DNA of 64,000 nt, from positions 1,178,001 to 1,242,000 of the forward strand of contig NZ_JAFCKP010000001.1 of the NCBI RefSeq assembly GCF_018130245.1, given 5' to 3'. The translations under genes and the position numbers were made by a program. A model generated the notes under the pieces. That model was not told where the DNA came from and did not search any database. It saw nothing but the letters and a program-made list of their open reading frames with translations. Source of the DNA: Bradyrhizobium sp. SZCCT0231. Lineage in GTDB: Bacteria; Pseudomonadota; Alphaproteobacteria; Rhizobiales; Xanthobacteraceae. Position 1 is the first letter of the stretch. Each line of letters starts with the position of its first letter. Of the stretch, positions 43,041 through 50,773 are shown in pieces.

Positions 43041-43814
43041 ATGGACAGGCTTCTTGCCAACGGGACCGTCAACGCCGCGCAATCGGGCGAGGGATCTCCG
43101 CTGTTTCTCTTCCACTCACTGCTGTCGGACCGCGCGAGCTTCGATGCGATCGTGCCCGCGCTTCGGGGATCGTTTCGGGCCATCGTACCGGAGTTGCCTG
43201 GGTTCGGCCGTTCACGCGCGGTGGAGGGCGGCTTTGCCGCGGTCGCCGACCGGATGGCCGAGGCCGTGCGGGATGCCGCTGGCGGCGCGCCGGCGATTGT
43301 GCTCGGCAACGGCTACGGCGGGTTTGTCGCCCTGCAGATGGTGATCCGGCATCCGAAGATCGCCAGCCGGCTCGTTCTCGCTGATTGCGGCGCGGCCTTT
43401 TCGGAGCCCGGACGCGAGGCATTTCGCAACATGGCGAAGGTGTCCCGGGCAAAGGGGCTGGAGGCCATCACTGACGTCGCGATGCGGCGCCTGTTCGCGC
43501 CCGAGTTTCAGGAGCGGCACCCCGACCTGATGCAGGATCGTCGCGCCGCATTTCTGCGGACGGATCCCGACGTGTTTCGTGCCGCATGCGAGGCATTGGC
43601 AGGCCTCGACCTCCGCACCGAGCTTGTCGCAGTAAATGTGCCGGTGCTCGTCCTGGTCGGCGAGCACGATGAAGCGACGCCTCCGCCGATGTCGCACGAA
43701 CTGGCTGCCGGGTTGCCGCACGCTGAGCTCAAGATCATTCCAGGATGCGCGCACGTGCCGCAGCTTCAAGCGCCGCAGCAGTTCCTCGGGGCTCTCAGGG
43801 GCTTCTTGCTCTGA
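43041..43814 (+). CDS. Alpha/beta hydrolase-fold protein without the usual nucleophile
   Basis: 257 aa. The fold is clear: FLFHSLLSDRASFDAIVPAL for the oxyanion region, ELPGFGRSR after strand 4, VGEHDEATPPPMS with the acid residue and PGCAHVPQLQAPQQF with the histidine. At the nucleophile elbow (Sm-x-Nu-x-Sm) it reads VLGNGYGGFVAL, so glycine replaces the Ser/Cys/Asp near residue 90. Either it is a non-hydrolytic member or uses a cofactor-free mechanism like some dioxygenase/lyase relatives. The closest canonical relatives look like 3-oxoadipate enol-lactonases. Confidence 0.8.
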   Translation: MDRLLANGTVNAAQSGEGSPLFLFHSLLSDRASFDAIVPALRGSFRAIVPELPGFGRSRAVEGGFAAVADRMAEAVRDAAGGAPAIVLGNGYGGFVALQMVIRHPKIASRLVLADCGAAFSEPGREAFRNMAKVSRAKGLEAITDVAMRRLFAPEFQERHPDLMQDRRAAFLRTDPDVFRAACEALAGLDLRTELVAVNVPVLVLVGEHDEATPPPMSHELAAGLPHAELKIIPGCAHVPQLQAPQQFLGALRGFLL

Positions 43815-43894
43815 CGGCGCTTCGCGTTCGAAGCACGATGCCTTCCGAACGGTTAATGGTGTCGGCGCGACGACGCGCTCGCAATTGGCGATGA

Positions 43895-44080
43895 GCTAAC
43901 GATGGGCCTGTTTTGCCCGACGAGTCAAACGTCCGTCCGGACAGGGCGAGAGTCGCGGCGGGCGAAATCCCTCAACGATTTCTACTATGCATGGGGTTGT
44001 TTTCGCGTTTTTTGTCTCGAGCCCCTGGGTCACAGCATCAGCCGTCCAAATCCGTATCGCGACGAGACCTCCTAAGAGTT
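43895..44080. repeat. Dispersed Bradyrhizobium intergenic sequence
   Basis: Bases from GATGGGCCTGTTTTGCCCGA through TGCATGGGGTTGTTTTCGCG match a frequent Bradyrhizobium intergenic sequence I recognise. It fills most of the 376-bp gap before the exporter gene. Short frames within it (such as 43987-44187) have no convincing start. Confidence 0.6.
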
Positions 44081-44190
44081 TTTATACACAGTTCTGGCAC
44101 GCTCCGCGCGTCAAGATCCGCAACCTGCATCGTCGCCTCTCATTGCGCGCACGAAAAGACGGGCCTGCGGGCATCGAGGGGGCGTGAGCC

Positions 44191-45408
44191 ATGACTGCAC
44201 TTGCTTCGGACGCCGGTCGCGCGAAGGGTGGGATCGTGCCGATCCTGTTGTGCGTCGTGCCGTTCAGCCAGATCCCGCTCGACGCCTATACGCCCGGCCT
44301 GCCGCAGATGGTGGTGGATCTCGCCACCGACGCGGCGTCGATGCAGAACACCGTCACCGCCTACATGCTCGGCATGAGTCTGGCGCTGGTGCCGGTCGGT
44401 ATCGCCTCGGACACGCTCGGCCGCCGCAACGTGCTGCTCGCGGGGCTGGCGGTGCTGATTGCGATGAGCATCGCCTGTGCGCTGGCCACCAGCGCCTCGC
44501 TGCTGCTGGGCTTGCGCTTCCTGCAAGGCATCGGCGGCTGCACCTGTCTCGTCGTCGCCTATGCGGTCGCAGCTGATTGTTTCCGCGGCCGCGAGCTCAC
44601 CGCGATCTCCGGCCTGCTTGGCGCGGCGTGGGGGCTTGCGCCGGTGCTGGCGCCGGCGGCTGGTGGCTTCATTGTCGAGCTGACCTCGTGGCGCGGCGTC
44701 TTCATCGTCATTGCCATCGCCGCTGCGATCGTTGCAACGATCGTCGTATTCCTTCTGCCTGAAACATTGCCAGCGGAACGGCGCGCGCCGTTCGATCCGC
44801 GCCGGACTGCCGGTATCTTGCGCGAGGCACTCGTTCGTCGGGGCTTCCTGGCTTTCGTGCTGGTCTTTGCTGCCGCCGCCAGCGCGCAGCTGGCGTTCGG
44901 CGTGGTCGCGCCGTTCTTCTACCAGACTGGTCTTGGCTATTCGGCGGCCATCTACGGCCTCGTCGCGCTCGGCCTTGGCGGAGTCAATCTCGCCGGCGAG
45001 CTCGGCTGCGCGCATTTCGCGCGCTTCATGCCGGCGCGCATGCTGGGCTTCGGCGCCTTCGCGCTGTTCCTCGCCGGCGCTGCGGTCCTGACCGTAACGG
45101 GAATGACCGTCGGACTCGATTTCATGTCGATCACGATCGGCGGCGCGCTGGTGCTCGGCGGCTGCGGCGTGCTGTGCCCGATGATGTACGGCATGGCGCT
45201 CGGCTTGTTCGAGCGCGACCACGGCCTGATCGGCGGCCTCATCAGCGCGCTCTGCTATCTCGCCGTGAGCGGCGCCATGGCGATCGCGGCGGTGCTGCCT
45301 GAAGCAACGCAGGCGCCGATCGGATGGCTCTATCTCGGCCTCTGCGCCGTCGCCGGCACACTGCTTGCGATCTCGCTGCCCTCGGCGCGGCAGGCCACAC
45401 ACAGTTAA
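44191..45408 (+). CDS. Bcr/CflA family drug-resistance MFS transporter
   Basis: 405 aa, 12 transmembrane segments. The Bcr/CflA features are IPLDAYTPGLPQMVVDLATD, GMSLALVPVGIASDTLGRRN (loop 2-3 motif) and motif C AAWGLAPVLAPAAGG in helix 5. SWRGVFIV follows. It exports drugs such as bicyclomycin or sulfonamides, or purine/aromatic compounds, by proton antiport. The guanine deaminase gene starts 15 bp after its stop, so a role in purine transport is worth considering. Confidence 0.9.
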   Translation: MTALASDAGRAKGGIVPILLCVVPFSQIPLDAYTPGLPQMVVDLATDAASMQNTVTAYMLGMSLALVPVGIASDTLGRRNVLLAGLAVLIAMSIACALATSASLLLGLRFLQGIGGCTCLVVAYAVAADCFRGRELTAISGLLGAAWGLAPVLAPAAGGFIVELTSWRGVFIVIAIAAAIVATIVVFLLPETLPAERRAPFDPRRTAGILREALVRRGFLAFVLVFAAAASAQLAFGVVAPFFYQTGLGYSAAIYGLVALGLGGVNLAGELGCAHFARFMPARMLGFGAFALFLAGAAVLTVTGMTVGLDFMSITIGGALVLGGCGVLCPMMYGMALGLFERDHGLIGGLISALCYLAVSGAMAIAAVLPEATQAPIGWLYLGLCAVAGTLLAISLPSARQATHS

Positions 45409-45423
45409 GGAAGGAACCAAATC

Positions 45424-46821
45424 ATGACCACGGTCGGTATTCGCGGCACGTTCTTCGACTTCGTCGACGATCCCTGGAAGCACGTCGGCAACGAGCAGGC
45501 CTCCGCGCGCTTTCACCAGGATGGCCTCATGGTCGTCGCGGACGGCGTCATCAAGGCGTTCGGTCCTTATGACAAGATCGCCGCCGCGCATCCGGATGTC
45601 GAGATCACCCACATCAAGGACCGCATCATCGTTCCCGGCTTCATCGACGGCCACATTCATCTGCCGCAGACGCGCGTGTTAGGTGCCTATGGCGAGCAGC
45701 TCTTGCCGTGGCTGCAGAAGTGGGTCTATCCGGAAGAGCTCAAATACCGGGATCGCGACTACGCGCGCGAGGGCGTGAAGCGCTTCCTCGACGCGCTGCT
45801 CGCCTCCGGCACCACCACCTGCCAGGCCTTCACCAGCTCCTCGCCGGTTTCAACCGAGGAATTGTTCGAGGAAGCGGCCCGGCGCAACATGCGCGTGATC
45901 GCGGGCCTCACCGGGATCGATCGCAACGCGCCGGCCGATTTCATCGATACCCCCGACAATTTCTATCGCGACAGCAAGCGGCTGATCGCGCAGTACCACA
46001 ACAAGGGCCGCAACCTCTACGCCATCACGCCGCGCTTCGCCTTCGGCGCCTCGCCGGAATTGCTGAGAGCGTGTCAGCGCCTCAAGCACGAGCATCCGGA
46101 TTGCTGGGTCAACACCCACATCTCCGAGAACCCGGCCGAATGCAGCGGCGTGCTGGTCGAGCATCCCGACTGCCAGGACTATCTCGGCGTCTACGAGAAG
46201 TTCGACCTGGTCGGGCCGAAATTCTCCGGCGGCCACGGCGTCTACCTCTCCAACAACGAATTCCGCCGCATGTCGAAGAAGGGCGCCGCGGTGGTGTTCT
46301 GCCCGTGCTCGAACCTGTTCCTCGGCAGCGGCCTGTTCCGGCTTGGCCGCGCCACCGATCCCGAGCATCGCGTCAAGATGTCGTTCGGCACCGACGTCGG
46401 CGGCGGCAACCGCTTCTCGATGATCTCCGTGCTCGACGACGCCTACAAGGTCGGCATGTGCAACAACACGCTGCTCGACGGCAGCATCGATCCGGCACGC
46501 AAGGACCTCGCCGAGGCCGAGCGCAACAAGCTCTCGCCCTATCGCGGCTTCTGGTCGATCACACTCGGCGGCGCCGAAGGCCTCTATATCGACGACAAGC
46601 TCGGCAATTTCGAGCCCGGCAAGGAGGCCGATTTCGTCGCGCTCGATCCGAACGGCGGGCAGGTCGCGCAAGCGTGGCATCAGTCGCTGATCGCCGACGG
46701 CGCCGGCCCGCGCACGATGGACGAGGCCGCAAGCATGCTGTTCGCCGTCATGATGGTCGGCGACGACCGCTGCGTCGACGAGACCTGGGTGATGGGCAAG
46801 CGTCTCTACAAGAAGGGCTGA
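45424..46821 (+). CDS. guaD: Guanine deaminase
   Basis: 465 aa. Guanine deaminase hallmarks: PGFIDGHIHLPQTRVLG (metal-site HxH), ATTCQAFTSSSPVSTEELFE-type segment visible as CQAFTSSSPVSTEELF, PRFAFGASPELL, NTHISENPAECSGV and the aspartate in FGTDVGGGNRFSM. It converts guanine to xanthine and ammonia in the cytoplasm. AAGGAAGG is upstream. The 15-bp gap to the preceding exporter and 15-bp gap to the following double ABM protein suggest one operon. Confidence 0.93.
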   Translation: MTTVGIRGTFFDFVDDPWKHVGNEQASARFHQDGLMVVADGVIKAFGPYDKIAAAHPDVEITHIKDRIIVPGFIDGHIHLPQTRVLGAYGEQLLPWLQKWVYPEELKYRDRDYAREGVKRFLDALLASGTTTCQAFTSSSPVSTEELFEEAARRNMRVIAGLTGIDRNAPADFIDTPDNFYRDSKRLIAQYHNKGRNLYAITPRFAFGASPELLRACQRLKHEHPDCWVNTHISENPAECSGVLVEHPDCQDYLGVYEKFDLVGPKFSGGHGVYLSNNEFRRMSKKGAAVVFCPCSNLFLGSGLFRLGRATDPEHRVKMSFGTDVGGGNRFSMISVLDDAYKVGMCNNTLLDGSIDPARKDLAEAERNKLSPYRGFWSITLGGAEGLYIDDKLGNFEPGKEADFVALDPNGGQVAQAWHQSLIADGAGPRTMDEAASMLFAVMMVGDDRCVDETWVMGKRLYKKG

Positions 46822-46836
46822 GGCGGACGGCTGCAA

Positions 46837-47820
46837 ATGAGCGCATCTCCAGACACAGCCGGCCAGCCGGTTGCCCTCGTCATCCAGCGCCGCATCGCCG
46901 ATGACGGCTTTGCTGCGTTCGCGCGGTGGAACGGCGAGGTCGGCGAAGTGCTCAAGGTGTGGCCCGGCTTCCTCAGCCAGGAGGTCGTGCCGCCGCAACC
47001 GCCGGCGCATGTGGATTGGGTGACGATCCTGCGCTTTGCGAGCCCGGCCGCCGCGCGTGCCTGGCTCCAGAGCGATGTGCGGGCGCGACGCATCGCAGAG
47101 GTGCAACGCTTCTTTGTCGGCTCGGAGGATGTTCATATCCTGCCCGACACCGGTGTTCAGCGCGACAATGCGGTGTCCGCCGTCATCTCGTTCAAGGTGC
47201 CTGAAGGCCTCGAGGACGCGTTCCTGAAATGGCAGCAGCGCATCCAGGCGGCGGAGGCCGAGTTCAAGGGATTTCTGCGCCACAAGATCGAGCGGCCGAT
47301 TCCGGGCCTGCACGACGAATGGATCATCATCCTGTCGTTCGATTCTGATGCCAACCTCAATGCATGGCTCGACTCGCCGTTGCGGCAGACCCTGCTGAAG
47401 GAGGGCGAGCGTTTCAACGCCGGCATGAACGTGAAGCGGGCGAGCTACGGCTTCAATTTCTGGTTTCCGGCCGGCAAGACGCCGGCTCCGGAGCAAGGGC
47501 CGGGCTTCATCTGGAAGAGCAACCTCATCGTCCTCCTGGTGCTCTATCCCGTGGTGTACCTCTGGGGCACTTTCATCAGCGCGCCCCTGATCGACAGAAA
47601 CGGCGCGCCGGTCTGGCTGTCGCTGTTCGTCGGCAATCTCGTCAGCACCCAGCTGCTCGGCTGGTGGCTGGTGCCCGCCGCGTTCAGGGCGCTCGACTGG
47701 TGGGTGACGCCGAAGGCTGCGATCAGTCGCCAGATCGCCGGCTACGCGCTGCTCGCCGTGCTCTATGCCGCGTCGATGGGCCTGTACGCGCTGTTGCTCG
47801 CGTGGCATTGGGGACGGTAA
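46837..47820 (+). CDS. Membrane-anchored protein with two ABM (antibiotic biosynthesis monooxygenase) domains
   Basis: 327 aa. Residues about 10-100 and 110-200 are two ferredoxin-like dimeric alpha/beta barrel units: VALVIQRRIADDGFAAFARW with WPGFLSQEV, and VSAVISFKVPEGLEDAFLKW with FKGFLRHKI. The C-terminal 110 residues have three membrane helices (SNLIVLLVLYPVVYLWGTFI, FVGNLVSTQLLGWWLVP, IAGYALLAVLYAASM). An ABM pair tethered to the membrane could act on a heme-, quinone- or lipid-like molecule. It lies directly after guaD and overlaps nothing. Function not known. Confidence 0.8.
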   Translation: MSASPDTAGQPVALVIQRRIADDGFAAFARWNGEVGEVLKVWPGFLSQEVVPPQPPAHVDWVTILRFASPAAARAWLQSDVRARRIAEVQRFFVGSEDVHILPDTGVQRDNAVSAVISFKVPEGLEDAFLKWQQRIQAAEAEFKGFLRHKIERPIPGLHDEWIIILSFDSDANLNAWLDSPLRQTLLKEGERFNAGMNVKRASYGFNFWFPAGKTPAPEQGPGFIWKSNLIVLLVLYPVVYLWGTFISAPLIDRNGAPVWLSLFVGNLVSTQLLGWWLVPAAFRALDWWVTPKAAISRQIAGYALLAVLYAASMGLYALLLAWHWGR

Positions 47821-47872
47821 GACCGTCAACCGTATTGTCGCGGAGAAGGGCGGTCGCTGGATATCGACGACC

Positions 47873-48775
47873 ATGTTCGCGCTGACATTTCTCGGGACCT
47901 CGGCGAGCGTTCCCTCAGCGGAGCGCAACCATCCGGCGCTTCTCGTGGAAGCCGCAAGCAAGCGTGTCCTGATTGATTGCGGCGAGGGCACGCAGCGCCA
48001 GCTGCTGCGCAGCGGCGCCGGCTTCCGGCGGCTCGACCGCATCCTGCTGACGCACGCGCATCTCGATCACGTGCTCGGTATTCCCGGCCTGTTCTCGACG
48101 CTGGGCCTGCGGCAGAGTTCCGATATGATGACAATTCACGGCGGGCAAGGCACGCTCGACATCGTCATCCGGATGCTCGCAGGGCTGTGGGGCGCGGGCA
48201 GGGCGCCGATAGCGGTCAAGTTCGCGCCGCTGACCGCGGGAGAGGTCATCGATGCCGGTGAATTCACCATCGACTGTTTTCCGGTCCGCCACCGCGATAC
48301 CGACAGTTTTGGTTTCGTCTTCCAAAGCCCCGCGCGCCGTCATCTTCGGCCTGATCGCCTCGTTGCGCTTGGTGTCCCCGACGGTCCTTTGCGCGGCGAG
48401 CTGGCCGCAGGCCGACCGATCGTGCTTGCCAACCGAACCATCGATCCGGAAGACGTCCTCAGCCCGCCGAGCGGCGGCAGGAAGCTCGTCGTGATCGGCG
48501 ACACCGAGACCACCGATGGGCTGTCGCAATACGTAGCCGGCGCCGACACGATGGTGATCGAGGCGACGTTCCTCGATCGCGACGCGCCGACCGCGCGGAG
48601 CTACGGTCATCTCACCGCGGCAGAAGCGGCCTCTTTTGCGGCCACGAACAACGTCGGGCAGCTCGTGCTGACGCATATGTCGGGACGCTACGAAGACGAG
48701 GAGATTCTTGCCGAGGCGACAAGGATCTTCCCGAACACCCGGATCGCCGCAGACTTCGACCACATCGTCGTCTAA
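47873..48775 (+). CDS. rnz: Ribonuclease Z
   Basis: 300 aa from the ATG at 47873; an earlier in-frame ATG at 47765 would overlap the preceding gene. The metallo-beta-lactamase motif is ILLTHAHLDHVLGIPGL (HxHxDH), with FTIDCFPVRHRDTDSFG, VVIGDTETTDG and VIEATFLDRD after it, then SYGHLTAAEAA and VLTHMSGRY. The LTFLGTSASVPSAERNHPAL start is typical of RNase Z. It trims tRNA 3' ends as a zinc endonuclease. The motif PTARSYGHLTA carries the histidine of the AxAxxxxHxTA segment. Confidence 0.88.
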   Translation: MFALTFLGTSASVPSAERNHPALLVEAASKRVLIDCGEGTQRQLLRSGAGFRRLDRILLTHAHLDHVLGIPGLFSTLGLRQSSDMMTIHGGQGTLDIVIRMLAGLWGAGRAPIAVKFAPLTAGEVIDAGEFTIDCFPVRHRDTDSFGFVFQSPARRHLRPDRLVALGVPDGPLRGELAAGRPIVLANRTIDPEDVLSPPSGGRKLVVIGDTETTDGLSQYVAGADTMVIEATFLDRDAPTARSYGHLTAAEAASFAATNNVGQLVLTHMSGRYEDEEILAEATRIFPNTRIAADFDHIVV

Positions 48776-48840
48776 TCAGCCCGAAGCGAGGCGACGTCGA
48801 CGCGGCCGTCCGTTGTCCCGACGAAACGCGCAATTCGCGC

Positions 48841-49821
48841 TCACGCCATCGGATCATGGAAAGTGCATGTGACGCCGATCGGGTCGCTCGCGTTCTCCTG
48901 CCGTAGTGCCGCGCGTGACACAATGACGGTACGCTCGGGATTTGCGAAAGTCTCGCGCATCTCGATCGTGAGTGCGTTGTCGGCGAGTGTCATCATGCGC
49001 CCTGACCCGACCGCTCCATCCGCAGCCCGCGCCACGCAGTAGCTGAAATCCACGGAACCATAATCGGGAAGCGGAAACAGGTCGCCGCTTCCCGGGTCTG
49101 TCGGCCGCTCCATCACCCATTCCACCGACGATCCGAGCGGTTCGATCTCTCCGGGGGGCTGTCGGGCGAGAAACGAGCGGAATTCGCCGGTGCTCTGGTT
49201 CTTGATGAAGTACAGAACGTCTCCGCTGACCTGGACCGCAAGACCGGCGAGGATCTCGTGGTCGGTCTCGATCGGAAGGTTGTCGATCACCGTGATCGCT
49301 TGTGGCGTGGTGTCTTTCTCGTCCGAGTTGTGCCACCAGTCCCACCAGGCAAAGTGATTTGGCTTGCGGTTGGGCCAGTGGCCGGTGCCGATTTGAGGAA
49401 GGGACGTATTGGGTAACTTGCCGTTGCGGCCGTCGAGGCCCACCCATAGCAACGATTTTGGATCGTCAGAGTGCGTGTTCAGCGCCGGCGCGGACGGCTG
49501 GCGTACGGCCGGCACCTTCCATTTGCCTGCGGCGAAAACAATCCGCTGCGGCCAGGGCGTGGAGATCAGCGCCCCCGACCAATTCAGCATCGACTCGAGC
49601 GCCCCTCCGAGCGACGGGGGATCGATGGTGCTGAACGTCGGTTGTTTCGCGAAAAAATGCGGCGCGACGAGAGTTTTCCAAAATTCGAACAGCTCCGGCT
49701 CGGTGAGAGCATCCGGCTTTTGCGGAATGCCGTAGAGATCGAGCTTGTCCGGGCTGGCCTCGAGGAGGTTGAAGCCGTCCGGCACGACCTCGTACAAGCC
49801 GTAGCCATCACTTTTGGGCAT
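48841..49821 (-). CDS. Glutamic peptidase family G1 (eqolisin)-like protein
   Basis: 326 aa starting at 49821, where GGGAGGGAAAG precedes the ATG. Compared from memory with scytalidoglutamic peptidase, the core matches in order: NWSGALIS, LLWVGLDG, SLPQIGTG (catalytic Gln at residue 143), FAWWDWWHN, IKNQSTGEFRSF, SSVEWVMERP (catalytic Glu at residue 234) and FPLPDYGSVDFSYC. It has no signal peptide, unlike the secreted fungal enzymes, and an 80-residue N-terminal extension that could be a propeptide. It is probably an acid-active endopeptidase. It overlaps the PAP2-like gene by 14 bp and so shares its operon. Confidence 0.8.
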   Translation of the reverse strand: MPKSDGYGLYEVVPDGFNLLEASPDKLDLYGIPQKPDALTEPELFEFWKTLVAPHFFAKQPTFSTIDPPSLGGALESMLNWSGALISTPWPQRIVFAAGKWKVPAVRQPSAPALNTHSDDPKSLLWVGLDGRNGKLPNTSLPQIGTGHWPNRKPNHFAWWDWWHNSDEKDTTPQAITVIDNLPIETDHEILAGLAVQVSGDVLYFIKNQSTGEFRSFLARQPPGEIEPLGSSVEWVMERPTDPGSGDLFPLPDYGSVDFSYCVARAADGAVGSGRMMTLADNALTIEMRETFANPERTVIVSRAALRQENASDPIGVTCTFHDPMA

Positions 49822-50758
49822 CTTTCCCTCCCGCGAAGACACCGGTGTCCTCCCACTCGCACCTGGCGTTGTCGACGAGCTCCGTGAACTTCGGCAGGTA
49901 TGCCCGATCGAGGAGAATTTTGTCGGTGATCGCGCCTGCGAGTGTCACGCCCGCCACGGTGTCCGAGCGATAGTGGAGGCCGGCGATTTCGCGGTTGCGC
50001 GCCACTCTGGCGGCGAGCACGCCGAGCGACGTGTCAATCGTGGTTATCCCTGCAGCTGCCGGCGGGGGGACCGGACGGCCGAGCGATGGCGGAATGACTT
50101 CCTTGAGCAGCCTCGCGAAGACGTGAGCCTGGGTTGCGTGACCGCTTGGGAAGGACGCGTGCCCGCCGTGCTGGATCGGCGACATGAGGCCGGGGACGAC
50201 CTGAGTTGGACGCGGACGATTGAAATGAGCCTTGTAGTGCATCGCGATCAATGCCGTGAGCGCGTCGGCGACGATCAGCATGCGCGATGTCGCCGGGTGC
50301 GTCGTCGCCGTCGCGGACACCAGATGCAGGAACTTGCTGATGAATTCGTCGGCTTCGGAGACGATGTCGCCGAGGGCCGCGGCGCGCTCATGAACCGCCA
50401 TGTTCCGCAAAGCGATGATATCGTCGTCAAGAACCCCGGCCCAAGGGGTTGGTCCGGTGCCGAGCAGTGCAAATCCGCCGAGCCTGTCGAGCCAATCTGC
50501 CCGACTGGCTAGATCGGACATCACGACCCAGGCGTACCAACGGGTCGACCACAGCCTCATGCCAAAGCCGCTTGCATTGAATCTGGCGCCGGCGATGTCG
50601 CGCTCGCTTATGAACGGGCGATCGACGCGATCGCTGAACATGGCGCCGCCCGATCCGCCTGCGTTGCCGCCGTAGCCTCCATACCCGCCGTAGCCTCCGT
50701 AGCCGCCATATCCGCCGTAGCCGCCGTAACCGCCATACCCCCCGTATCCGCCTGCCAT
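49808..50758 (-). CDS. PAP2/vanadium haloperoxidase-fold protein with N-terminal (GGY)9 repeat
   Basis: 316 aa. After MA come nine Gly-Gly-Tyr units and a linker to about residue 40. The PAP2/haloperoxidase active site is complete: KAHFNRPRP (Kx6RP), SFPSGHATQ and REIAGLHYRSD (Rx5Hx3D). It could be a lipid phosphatase or a vanadium haloperoxidase; the long helical region before the active site and absence of clear transmembrane helices favour the soluble haloperoxidase type. The repeat codons vary silently. Starts 16 bp after the BTAD regulator gene and overlaps the G1 peptidase gene. Confidence 0.82.
   Translation of the reverse strand: MAGGYGGYGGYGGYGGYGGYGGYGGYGGYGGNAGGSGGAMFSDRVDRPFISERDIAGARFNASGFGMRLWSTRWYAWVVMSDLASRADWLDRLGGFALLGTGPTPWAGVLDDDIIALRNMAVHERAAALGDIVSEADEFISKFLHLVSATATTHPATSRMLIVADALTALIAMHYKAHFNRPRPTQVVPGLMSPIQHGGHASFPSGHATQAHVFARLLKEVIPPSLGRPVPPPAAAGITTIDTSLGVLAARVARNREIAGLHYRSDTVAGVTLAGAITDKILLDRAYLPKFTELVDNARCEWEDTGVFAGGKDAQK
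50664..50755. repeat. Coding 9-bp repeat (Gly-Gly-Tyr)9
   Basis: Nine consecutive 9-bp units encode GGY at the N-terminus of the PAP2-like protein. The glycine and tyrosine codons differ between units (GGC/GGA/GGG/GGT and TAC/TAT), so the peptide repeat is older than any recent slippage. Confidence 0.9.
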
Positions 50759-50773
50759 GTGTGCCTCCTCTGT

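Noticed and set aside
43987-44187. 66-codon frame upstream of the exporter
   Set aside because: Lies within a dispersed intergenic repeat; no ribosome binding site and no conserved pattern.
44140-45660. 506-codon minus-strand frame
   Set aside because: Gln/Arg/Asp-rich shadow of the Bcr/CflA transporter gene.
45850-48042. 730-codon minus-strand frame
   Set aside because: It runs antisense across guaD, the ABM protein and rnz, which all have clear domains; no genuine gene spans three others.
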